Positions 34,202 to 44,314 of a stretch of 64,000 bases of DNA are shown here, piece after piece. Source of the stretch: Fagopyrum homotropicum (Eukaryota; Streptophyta; Magnoliopsida; Caryophyllales; Polygonaceae); assembly GCA_033239125.1 (NCBI GenBank), contig BSWB01000006.1, positions 33,968,001 to 34,032,000 of the forward strand, written 5' to 3'. The notes below the pieces were generated by a model that had not been told where the DNA came from, did not search any database, and saw only the letters and a program-made list of their open reading frames with translations. Both the position numbers and the translations under genes were made by a program. Numbering within the stretch: the stretch's first letter is position 1; every line of letters begins with the position of its first letter.

Positions 34202-34375
34202 GTCATCGTGATCCTCTATATCGGTGTTGGAAAATATGAAGACAAAATTCATGGCATCGTGGGATGGGTTTACTACACACCTTAAGTTTCTCTTTTTTGA
34301 CACTTCTCCCAAGTCAAAACGAGATTAGTGTCTTCACAACGTTGTAGCACTAGAGAAAGGTTAGATAAGCAATTA

Positions 34376-35008
34376 TCAAAAGAGGAAACCATATACCGAA
34401 AAGTTATCCATGAATACATCCATGATTTTCTCTATGTACTCCGAAAAGATAGCCATCATACAGCGCTGCAAGGTAGCGGGTGCATTACATAATCCAAATG
34501 GCATCCTCCTATAAGTGAACGTCCCCCATGGACAAGTTAAAGTGGTCTTCTCTTGATCATCCGGATAGATAGGAGTCTGAAAAAAGCCACTATAACCATC
34601 TAAATAGCAAAGATGAGAATGCTGGGCTAACTGTTCGAGCATTTGGTCGATGAAGGGAGGTGGAAAATGGTCCTTCCGAGTGGCCACATTCAACTTCCTG
34701 TAATCGACGCACATCCTCCAGCCCGTAACGGTCCTAGTTGGAATCAACTCGTTGTTCTTATTCGTCACAACGGTCATCCCTCCTTTCTTCGGAACTACAT
34801 GCACTGGGCTCACCCACTTGCTATCCGAGATAGAAAATATGATACCTGCATCCAACAACTTAAGAATCTCCTTCTTCACAACCTCTTTCATGATCGGATT
34901 TAACCGTCTTTGAGGTTCCCATAAATTCTTATGATCATCTTCCATTAGTATTTTATGCATGCAGAAAGAAGGCTTAATACCAATAAGATCATCAATAGTA
35001 TATCCCAA
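34376..35008 (-). pseudogene. Athila-type reverse transcriptase fragment
   Basis: Recognisable RT core: GWRMCVDYRKLNVATRKDHF, then PFIDQMLEQL, CYLDGYSGFFQ, RRMPFGLCNAPAT and the catalytic box, here FMDNFSVYG. The plus-strand copy at 40175 has FMDDFSVYG, so the second catalytic Asp is N here. The upstream frame (35101-35667) joins after a one-base shift near 35010-35100, and the frame ends at 34376; related sequence (VLQRCEDTN-like) continues out of frame to 34299. It should not be active. Confidence 0.88.
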
Positions 35009-35100
35009 AGCCTTTGATGTTTCCTCGGGACATGCATTAGTTTAGACAATTCAGTTTCGGAAAGGGAAGCACTTACGATAATGGGATATGTAGAATCTGG

Positions 35101-35667
35101 TCAAAGGAAAACATGCCTCAAGTGACTTGGAAGCGGTTTAAGCTCCACAACTGAGGGTGCTTTCTGAGGGGGATCCGGGCTTCCTCCTTCCAGTGAAGTA
35201 GACTTAGATCGAAGAACTAGACTTTCAGAAGTCTCAGTTGACATCATCTCGCTTGCGACATCGGTCGAGGTCCAAGGTGGGTGACCAAGATGTTCTTCAG
35301 ATAAGAACACCTCGCTTGGTCCAGAAAGTGCCTCGGTCGAGGTACTGTAACTGGGACCTAAACTTGATTTTCTCCTCTCCTGGATTAGTTTCTCAATGTT
35401 AGCTCCTGGATCTGCTTCCAGTGCCTTTAAGCTCCGTATATCTGCTTCACAAGAAACATCTATACATTCCTCCATTAAACTAAAACTAATAACTCTTTCA
35501 AGAGGGTCATTAATAAGGATAGATCTCACCAATTCTCTTGATTCTTCTTCATCATATATGTTGAAGATATCATCCTCCAACGGCTCTTCTTTCATTGCAG
35601 CAAGCAATGCAAATTCCACTTGATCTCCACCAATATTGAATTTCAACTTGGCGTTCTTGCAATCCAC
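35101..35667 (-). pseudogene. Athila-type pol linker between protease and RT
   Basis: 188-residue open stretch, in the same frame as the protease but separated by a stop at 35698. It ends LPSHLRHVFL, the counterpart of LPTHLRYAFLG just before RT in the plus-strand element (40175). The middle is acidic and Ser-rich and contains two copies of the CCTCGGTCGAGG-type motif (35261, 35331) inside the coding frame. Confidence 0.75.
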
Positions 35668-35697
35668 ATTGCAACCTGAAGTTGCTAGAAATGGTCT

Positions 35698-36312
35698 CTA
35701 GAGAATGATAGGGGCTGGATAATCTGCGGGTATATTAAGTACAACAAAATCTATAGGTAAATAGAAGTTACCTAACTTGACGGAAACGTCTTTCAAAATA
35801 CCCACGGGATGAGTAATGGAACGATCCGCCATGTACAACCTTATCTTCACCGGCTTGGGCTCTCCAAGTCCGATCTTCTCACATAGCTCCAGCGGGATGA
35901 TACTCACGCTGGCTCCTAGATCACACAACGCCTCACAAGTTACATCCCCAACTTGAATGGGAATGCAAAATGAGCCGGGATCTCTCAATTTGGGTGGCAT
36001 CTTCTCCTTCATGATTTGAATGAACTCCGAGGACTTAGATGTCATCCTAACTTCTCCAAAGTCTTCCAGCTTCCTCTTCCATGATAAAATTTCTTTCAAG
36101 AACTTCCTATAGGCGGGCATCCCTAGAATAGCATCAAGGAAAGGGATGTTAATGTGTGGTTTATTCATCAAGTCAAGAAACTTACCAAAATGCTTGTCTA
36201 GATGTGCTCTGACCCTTGACTGGGGGAATGGAAGTGGCGGTTTATAAGTAGGAGGTGGGACATAAACTTCAGATTTGTCCTTCGCTTTCTGGGACTCCAC
36301 CTCGGATGGCAC
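35698..36312 (-). pseudogene. Athila-type aspartic protease region
   Basis: Contains ALCDLGASVSIIPL with the flap-side stretch VKIRLYMADRSITHPVGILK. Athila proteases use DLGA in place of the usual DTGA, so the active-site Asp is present. Upstream is the KPPLPFPQ...FLDLMNK conserved lead, which belongs to the gag-pro junction. It would cut the polyprotein inside the particle. It lies in one frame with gag, separated by a stop at about 36361. Confidence 0.88.
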
Positions 36313-36360
36313 CTTGACCGAAGTGTTCCTCGTCTGATCCTGGACTGAGGTGTTCTTCGT

Positions 36361-37937
36361 CTACACTGGTACCGACCGAGGTACTGGATCTGCAGTTTTT
36401 AGTCCACTTCTCGTTGTTATTACCATAATTTGTCCTTTGGGGTTGCTCTCTGTCCTTGTTGGGAGCTTCCTTGGATCTCTTGGCGCTTCATTCGCCTTAT
36501 TAAAGAATTGTTGCTCTAAGGCTTTTTGTGCCTTCGAAAATAAAGTCATCGATGTCTCCATAACATTGAGCTTGATCAAGATTGCCTCCAGAACTGCATC
36601 TTTCTTTTCTGGCTGGGACGAACTCGATCCAGGCTCCTGGCTCTTCAATGGAGTAGAAGAAGAAGAGGAGGGGTTAAAAGCATTATTAGCATGAGAATAA
36701 AGGTTACCCGGATTTTGTTGATTAGATCTCCAATTGTTGTTGTTGGAGCCTCTATTGTTGTTGTAATTGTTGTTCCGTGACCCTTGGTTGTTGTTTCTTC
36801 CTTGATATCCTCCATCTTGCTCCTTCTTCGTGTGAGCTACCAAAAGCTCCTTCAATTGCTTCACATCATTTTTAAGCGAGGTAAGTTGATTTTCATTTGA
36901 TGAAGTGTCCTGAAAACTAACTCTCCTTGCTCCATTCTCGGCTCCTTGATGGGAGTACTTCTCCATATGCAAAGCTTGCTTTTCAATGAACTCCCAAGCT
37001 TCGTCTATCGGCATATCCATGAATGTTCCGGCGGAAAGTAGTTGGAGATAGAATTGAGTAGCTCCATCCAATCCCTTGAAGTATATCTCCAGCAACTCTA
37101 TCTTTGAAATCCCATGATGTGAGCAATCCAATAGAACATCTTTGAATCTCTCCCATCACTTGGACAAACTCTCTTTATCCTTCATGATGAATGCATTAAT
37201 CTCCCCTCTTATTTCAGCGGTCTTGAAGGGAGGAAAGAACTTTGTTAGAAACTCCGTCGTCATCTCTTCCCAAGTGTTGATCTTTCTGGGTGGAAGAGAT
37301 TGATACCAAGCAAGCGCCCTGTCTTTCAAACAAAAATAGAAAGGCCTTAACTTGTAGTTGTTATTTTCTAGCCTTGAAGGTCTCAAGATCTCCATTAGAA
37401 TCTCGTAGTTTTGCAAATACTGATGTGGAGACTCCCTCTCAAAACCTCCAAATTGGCATTGGCGGATCATAGATAGAACTTGCGGTCGAAGTTCGTAATC
37501 ATGCTCAGCTGGATCACCTAGGTTGACTCCTGGAGGCCTCACTTGCTGATTAGGGTCCATCCTCTGTTCTAGGGTTTGTGGAACTCCAGCAAAAAGAACA
37601 TCTCGGACAGGCATCCAAGGTGGATGTATCTCGGCCAGGGCAACATGAACTAGGTCTTGCCTCGGTCGAGGATCTGGGATCGGTCGAGGCAGAAACTGGG
37701 CCCTTAGAGCGGCCATATCTGCTTCGATCTCTTAAGTTCTTGCGCAAGTCTGCTCTCTCTCTCGCTGCAGTTCTTCTTGATTGAGGCGTAGCTATTCCAG
37801 CGCCTCCTTCAATTCGGCTTCAAGATCACGATTGTCTTGATTGGCCATCTTAGCTTCTTTCAATCGTCGTTTGTATGTCTTTTCTGGTTCGGGATCGTAA
37901 GGAACGATTTCCTTCCCAACACGGGTTTTTCGCATAA
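36361..37937 (-). pseudogene. Athila-type gag with three in-frame stops
   Basis: The frame starts at Met 37937 (MRKTRVGKEIVPYDPEPE) and runs to 36361. It is interrupted by TAG (37792-37794), TAA (37732-37734) and TGA (37153-37155), with no frameshift needed. The retrotransposon gag core (RDRALAWYQSLP-like, TWEEMTTEFLTKFFPP) is at about 37160-37420. The C-terminal part is Asn-rich (QGRNNNQGSRNNNYNNNRGS) without a CCHC knuckle, as in other Athila gags. Gag forms the particle that packages the RNA. Confidence 0.88.
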
Positions 37938-38039
37938 ACCTAAGAAAAAGATCCTGCGAAAACACTCAAGTAGAGTGGTTAATAGCAACAAGGGCAATTG
38001 CTCCGAAAGACAACCGCAACCGGCTCGATCTAGACCAAG

Positions 38040-38058
38040 TCCCCGGCAACGGCGCCAA
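38040..38058 (-). promoter_or_regulatory. Primer-binding site, Athila (tRNA-Asp) type
   Basis: Minus strand TTGGCGCCGTTGCCGGGGA, five bases inside the LTR end at 38064. The position and sequence are diagnostic for the Athila/Tat group. Confidence 0.93.
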
Positions 38059-38063
38059 AAACT

Positions 38064-39848
38064 TGTTCGCTCCAAACGGTGTGTGCAAGCTTTAAATTTA
38101 TAACCCAAGAAGTATGCTTGAACAAATATGCGAACCCGCAGTGTACGGGTCAATTGTAATAAAAGCAAGAATTCCAAGGGTCGATCACAAGGACTTAGGT
38201 GAAACAAAGCACATAATCGGTTGTCAAATAATGCAATTAACCAAAAGCAATTAAAGCAATCAAATATGATCTAAAAGTCAAGTAAGGGGAACTGCGGATT
38301 CTAGGGATTAAAGCATCTAGTTGTGGTTACGACTCAAGATCTCAAAGGATAATGCGGACAAACCTGAGGTTTGCAAAGGGAAGGTGTTTCTAAGGTGGGA
38401 ATAGATCACCGGGTAAGTCTCACTACTCACTATCCCAAACCAAAGCTTCTATTACCGGGTAAGTCTTAAGGTACTAAGGAAAGGAACTATAATCTCAAAC
38501 CAACACACCACCCAAGGGAATAGAATCAACCTTTACCAGGTAAGTCTCAGGCTAACTCACAAAGATGGGATAAAGGCACACTCAAACCCCAATAAAGGAT
38601 AAACCTCTATTACCTACACTTATGATCTTGGGTAAATAAACAAAGGAATCACCGGGTAAGTCTCATCCTAGGCTTGCATTGAACCAGGAAATGTGTACTA
38701 AGGATTGGATTTGGCAAACTAGAACTCTTAACTCAGAATAGGTTCAGGAAAGGTTCACCTCATTCAGTCAAGTTCCACCCCGGCCGAGATGTTCTTTGAC
38801 TGAGCGAGGTATTCTAGGGTTAAGGTTAAAGACTCGAGCTTTCAAGGTCCTGCTGGGATTAAGATCATTCTATCATCGTCTTTCCCAAAACTTTCAGCCA
38901 ATCACCCTAGAATCGCATAAGAAACTTAACCAACAATCATCATGATAACAATAATCAAATATATGGAAAGGAAATCAATATTCGAACAAGAAAATCTTAA
39001 GAAAAAGTTCTCAATAACTGAATCAAATATCAAACAACCAGCGTTCCTCAAATCACAATTAGCTAAGACAACAAACCAAAAGGGAATCTATAAAAGTCTT
39101 ACAAACTCCCTCAAAAGCTAATTCCAAACTATGAATCTTTCCTTCCTTGATCTTCAATCCTTCAATCCTTTCTTCAAATCTTCAAAAAATACTCCAGAAA
39201 ATCCCTTAATTGCTAGATTTTCTCAGCAGGTAAGCATTTGAAGATCGGAAGATGGCTGGATTGTAGAAAATCCAACCCTTTATATAAGAGAATTATCTTC
39301 TAAATATAATATATCTTAAAAAGATAATTTCCTATAAAATATATCATATCTCTAAAATAGATCTCCCAAAAAGTAATATCTTCCTTCCAGAAAACCAGCC
39401 CAAAAATATAAGATATCTTCTTTCCAAAAATAAAAGATCTCAGCCAAAAATATGGATCTCGCCGGCGGCAGGGTATTCGCCTCGGTCGGGACGCTCCTCA
39501 AGATCACCTCGGTCGAGGTGACACTGTATCTGACCGAGGTGAATCTCAACTGAATGTAAAATCTCTCGAATGTGGTCCAAAGTAAATCTTCTTTATCATT
39601 TTCATGTTTCCTGAGTTCTTTCTTAATCTCCAGAATGTAGCTCCAATGACTCCTTAGCTCCTTAGCTTCATATTAATCCAAAACGTGTCATTTTACCTAC
39701 AATTACAATGAAACTAGGTGTAAACCTCGATTCCCGCAAAGGTAGATGAAACAACAATATAATCACATAATATACATCCATACATGTAGATTATTGAAGA
39801 TAAAACGTCTAAACCATCCCAAAATATAGACTATAATACATGCTATCA
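38064..39848 (-). repeat. 5' LTR of minus-strand Athila-type element (1785 bp)
   Basis: Minus strand TGATAGCATG...GCGAACA. Candidate TATA box TATATAAAGG near 39277-39286. The upstream (U3) part contains an exact CCTCGGTCGAGG at 39507-39518 and variants at 39480 and 39531; further variants lie at 38779 and 38799. Confidence 0.88.
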
Positions 39849-40174
39849 AGGAGCTAAAAGAGGTACATAATGAAGAATTCGAAAAATTCTATGATGGCTC
39901 GGAAAATAGAAGAAGCCACGGCCAGTCGTGCTATTCCATGGCCGTGGTTCCACAAATTCAACCCATAGAGTGTTATTTCGAGAACACCAGAGACTTCCAC
40001 GCCCTAAACCACGGCCGTGGAAGTAACAGGTCTGCCGTGGTTTTGGGAAATTCTGAGAACAATTCCGTCTTTCCTACAACCAATCTTGATTCTTCTTCCA
40101 CTACTCCCACATCCTTAGAGACTTCTAAGGAAGCATCGAGCACGCCTCAAGACACATAAAAGGCATCAATAGCT
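39849..40174 (+). other. Pol linker upstream of RT
   Basis: Contains a short open frame (39938-40159) rich in Ser/Thr, ending in a stop just before the RT frame. The palindromic motif occurs twice: CCATGGCCGTGG (39936-39947) and CCACGGCCGTGG (40009-40020). This corresponds to the protease-RT linker of the minus-strand element. Confidence 0.6.
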
Positions 40175-41320
40175 TTGAAATTGAAGACACTTCCCACACA
40201 TCTTCGGTATGCTTTTCTTGGAACTAATTCTACCTTTTCCGTTATTGTTAGTTTCGATTTAAAGAAAGATGAACATGAGAAACTTATGGATGTTTTGAGG
40301 AAACATAGGAAAGCTTTAGGCTATACCATAGAGGATCTTGTAGGAATTAAACCATCTTTATGTATGCACAAGATTCTAATGGAGGAGGATTACAAGCCTT
40401 CACGACAACCTCAAAGACGGTTAAACCCGGTCATGAAAGAGGTCGTGAAGAAGGAAATCCTCAAGCTACTTGACGTAGGTATCATCTATCCTATCTCCGA
40501 TAGCAAGTGGGTGAGCCCCGTTCAAGTCGTCCCAAAGAAGGGAGGAATGACCGTTGTGACCAACAAGAACAACGAACTCATTCCAACGAGAACCGTGACG
40601 GGTTGGAGGATGTGCATTGACTACCACAAGCTGAACAATGCAACTAGGAAGGATCACTTCCCACTACCATTCATAGATCAAATGCTTGAAAGGTTAGCAC
40701 AACACTCCTACTTTTGTTACCTTGACGGTTATAGTTGTTTCTTTCAGATTCTGATTCACCCGGACGATCAAGAGAAGACCACATTCACGTGCCCATGGGG
40801 TACGTTTGCTTATAGAAGGATGCCATTCGGACTTTGCAACGCTCCAGCCACCTTTCAAAGGTGTATGATGGTCATCTTCTCGGAGTATATTGAGGAAATC
40901 ATGGAGGTTTTTATGGACGATTTTTCAGTTTATGGTTCCTCATTTGACAATTGTCTTGTTAACCTTTATCTTGTTTTGCAAAGATGTGAAGACACTAACC
41001 TTGTTCTAAATTGGGAGAAGTGTCAATTCATGGTTAAGGAAGGCATTGTGCTAGGACATTTGATCTGTAATAGAGGGATCGAAGTTGACAAGGCTAAGAT
41101 AGAGACGATAGAGAAGCTTCCTTCTCCATCTTCGGTGAAGGGGATAAGAAGTTTTCTAGGACATGCAGGGTTTTATAGGAGATTCATCAAAGACTTCTTG
41201 AAAATTTTGAAACCACTAACTAATCTATTGATGAAGGATGTTGTTTTTAATTGTTCGCAGGAATGTTTAGATGATTTCTATAAGATTAGAGAAGCTCTCA
41301 TCTCAGCCCCGATAATCTAA
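40175..41320 (+). pseudogene. Athila-type reverse transcriptase
   Basis: 381 residues with the full RT core: EVVKKEILKLLDVGIIYPIS, then SKWVSPVQVVPKKGG, a GWRMCIDYHKLNNATRKDHF box, RRMPFGLCNAPATFQRC and catalytic FMDDFSVYG, followed by the connection (GHLICNRGIEVDKAKIE, SFLGHAGFYRRFIKDF). The motif residues look intact, but the frame stops (TAA at 41318-41320) before RNase H, which continues in the same frame. Alone it might fold, but the element lacks gag and LTRs. Confidence 0.92.
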
Positions 41321-41350
41321 CCTCCGGATTGGAATCTTCCATTCGAGGTT

Positions 41351-41770
41351 ATGTGTGATGCAAGTGACGTAGCTATTGGAGTGGTGCTTGGACAAAAGAA
41401 GGAAGGCCGCACTCATGTCATCTACTATGCTAGCAAGACGCTAGACGAAGTGCAGCTCAACTACGCAACAACTGAAAAAGAATTTTTAGCCGTTGTATAT
41501 GCTTTTGAAAAGTTTCGTTCTTATCTTGTAGGAGCAAAGGTGATTGTATACACGGACCTATCAGCAATACGGTATTTGCTCGCCAAGAAGGATGCAAAAC
41601 AAGGCTGATTAGATGGATTCTTCTTCTTCCAGAATTCGATCTAGAGATTCGGGACAAGAAAGGTTGTGAAAATTCTGTTGCGGATCATCTAAGTCGTCTA
41701 CCACACACCGACGGAGATGACCTACCCATTGATGACTCCTTCCCAGATGAGCACTTACACATCATGGAAG
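41351..41770 (+). pseudogene. RNase H and connector to integrase
   Basis: MCDASDVAIGVVLGQKKEGR, then IYYASKTLDEVQLNYATTEKE and VYTDLSAIRYLLAKKD are the Ty3-type RNase H blocks, with D (CDAS), E (TEKE) and D (YTDL). A one-base shift near 41600 moves the rest (LEIRDKKGCENSVADHLSR) to another frame. It continues to the GGAAG at 41766-41770 where LTR element 2 inserted. Confidence 0.88.
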
Positions 41771-42953
41771 TGTAATAACCAGAATTTTGAAACCCGTTAA
41801 ACCTGATTTTAACCGATTTCCGAAACGTCAATCTTAAATAAATAAGTACATAAATTAAAAATAAAATAAAACGACTTTAAATTCTATTATTTTATGTGAC
41901 CGTAAGTCACATAAAATGATGAAACTAGGTAACCGGAAATATTTCCGTACCTATAAAGTAAAAAATAATAATAATAATAAAATGAAAACCGTTGAGCGGT
42001 TCCGTACTAATAACTTTTAACTAGCATTTCACATTAGCTAAATGAACGGACCCAGCCCGAATTGTTGGCCCATGTCTCAGCCGGCCCAATACTAGATTAA
42101 TTAACCTAATCTTAAAATTAATCTAACCCTAAGCAAGCAACTAAACAACCTGCCGCTTCCCTCACTTACCATCCTTACGACTGGAGGAGACAAGTACGCC
42201 GACTCGCCATGCTTTCGTCGCCTCCATTCGATCTGTGCAACAACCTCCAAAGCCGAACCAGCAACTCTCGCGAATCGTTGCAGCACCGCATCGGACCAGG
42301 TGAGCCGCCATCCTTACCCATCTTCTTCTTCTCCTTGTTTTCGGAAAACCGCCAGCCGGAGCCTGACTTGAACCACGTACAACCACGATTAGAGACGCCG
42401 GGGAGTGTTGCAGGGAACGGGACGACACGGTAACAGGGTTCCTTCTCCACTGCGGAATGCGAACCGATTCTCTCTCTCTCTTCTTCCCTATTCAGCCTTC
42501 TGGGCTCGTGTGGTTAACGCCGGGAGCCTCTCGATTTCTGCAGTGTTAGACCAAGAAGGTGGCGCGCTGTGTGGAGCCTACTCGAGCCGTCATACGAGCC
42601 GGTCCAGGACGCCGACCCCACCTCGTGACTGAAGAGGAACGGGACTACTACAAACTGTTTAGGTGAGTCCTTTGACAGTGCTTTGCGGAATAGTTATGGT
42701 TGTATATAAATAGAGAGGTGTAAGGTTGCGAGTATATAGGTAGGATCGAGAGAGAGATAGACATGGTTTTGAGGAGTAAGGTACGGAGTAGAGAATCAAA
42801 TGTATAGTTAGATATGAGTAAGCTGAAAGCTCATGAATTACATCGTAATTGTGTACATGTTTGTATAAGTACTGTAAGAGATAGAAATGTTTATATATAT
42901 ATATGTACTGCAAGGCCTTGCTGGAAAAAAAAAAAAAAAGGAAACGTAAGTAG

Positions 42954-42996
<43 letters not shown>

Positions 42997-43010
42997 TAGG
43001 TGGGAAATTG

Positions 43011-43055
<45 letters not shown>

Positions 43056-44299
43056 ATATATATATTCACATACATAAGTGTACTTATATCCGTACGAGAT
43101 GGGAAATAAATATAGGTAGATATATATATGTTTACCGAATAGTTACATAATTATATAAACGAGTTGAGGGAAAGGTTAAAGTATATATTACGGATAAAAT
43201 AGGTATTAGAGTAGATTGTAACCGGGAAGGAGGAGGAGAGTTGTGGGTAGATTCGAGTTTTGAACTTATAACTTATAAGAACTATCAGAGAGAAACAATT
43301 TATGGAAAACAAGTTCTAAAAGAAATTAGTATAATTCAAGAATAAACTTCGAGAATTTACGATACCAAGGGTAAAATGGTCTTATACCATAAGAGAGTTT
43401 TCCGTAATTCCTTCGCATGAGGTTGGACATCAAGATGTGATTTTGATACACATGCCTTATTTGACAGGCGCTTGAGTTACCACGAGTACGGATTGTTTGA
43501 GACTTGTTAGAGTACGATTTGACTCAGGTAAGTCCTTGCGACTTACTTAGCCAGTTTCTGAGTGTTAGTTGAGTGATAGTAGTGGTGTGTGCTATTGCGT
43601 GATTTAATAATAATAACCTGCTAGGACGACTGTTATTTTACGTTTAAGGCCCAAGTGTATGTATAACGGGCCGTGACATCACTGCCCAGCTCTGACAGGA
43701 GACTGGGAGGTTCTCTATACCCAGACCATGTAGGTACAAGGTGAGGTGCATCGGATCCATTCCTGATGGTTACACGGGGGCGGAGGCGAGGTTTGGGAAT
43801 CCCTCGTGTCACAAAATAAGTATCACTAGAGTGAACGAGTAAATTAAAGCAAGATAATAAAACAGACTTGTTTGAAAGCATGCTGAGTGTTTATGTTTAT
43901 CTGAGTGTGTTTGTGCTGCTATTATTTTGCTAATATTTAGATAACTAGCTAACGGTTCTTCTTGTTGTTGTTTTAGATTTTACCGCAGGTTAGATCAGCA
44001 GCTGAGTGATCCGGAAGTAATGGTCAGCCGGGTCTCCGTACTCCTTAGAGCGGGGTTGGGGTTGTTTTGTCTTTCCTTTCTTTTGGTTAAGACAGTTGTT
44101 CTTTTCTGTTGTTTAAGTATTGTAGGCTGCTAGACAGTGTTGCATTCATTACTCTAAAAACATGGCTTTTATGAATTTCGGTTTCTTTATTTGTGTCTTG
44201 TTGCAAGATCCTAGTAATGTTGTTGTCAAACTGAGGTCGGGACCCATTGTGAGGTCCTAACCAGTAATACTCCGAGTTCTGAGAATTCGGGGTGTTACA
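41771..44299 (+). repeat. 5' LTR of LTR element 2
   Basis: 2529 bp. Contains GGCCCA boxes (42066, 42083), a canonical TATA box TATATAAATAG (42703-42713), an A-run and two (TA)n tracts (about 42957-42993 and 43016-43050) on either side of GAATAGGTGGGAAATTGC. Open frames in this LTR recur in the 3' LTR and are not genes. Confidence 0.95.
42703..42713 (+). promoter_or_regulatory. Candidate TATA box in LTR 2
   Basis: TATATAAATAG fits the plant TATA consensus. It is repeated at the same place in the 3' LTR (about 49865). It would start the genomic transcript about 30 bp downstream, leaving ~1.55 kb of R/U5. Confidence 0.4.
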
Positions 44300-44302
44300 A
44301 CA

Positions 44303-44314
44303 TGGTATCAGAGC
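44303..44314 (+). promoter_or_regulatory. Primer-binding site of LTR element 2
   Basis: TGGTATCAGAGC three bases after the LTR. A leader hairpin related to that of element 1 follows at 44372-44390 (AGAACCCGAAAAGGGGTCT). Confidence 0.9.

Larger units (their letters stand above)
32346..34298. repeat. Foldback array unit 6, truncated and split by a solo LTR
   Basis: 32346-33007 and 34202-34298. The unit stops at TTAAGTTTCTCTTTTTT (34298), where sequence of the minus-strand Athila-type element begins, so the AAA inverted repeat itself is missing. Confidence 0.8.
34299..39848 (-). mobile_element. Athila-type LTR element, minus strand, truncated
   Basis: From right to left: LTR (39848-38064), PBS, gag, protease, linker, partial RT, then an abrupt end at 34299 against foldback unit 6. 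RNase H, integrase and the second LTR are missing. The protein order, DLGA-type protease and tRNA-Asp-type PBS are those of the Athila lineage of Ty3/gypsy. Several stops and a frameshift show it is dead. Confidence 0.88.

Noticed and set aside
42101..42632. Genes inside the LTRs of element 2
   Set aside because: Overlapping frames on both strands, repeated identically in the 3' LTR; U3 sequence rather than coding.
42659..43075. Tyr/Ile-rich membrane protein
   Set aside because: Translation of (TA)n microsatellites.
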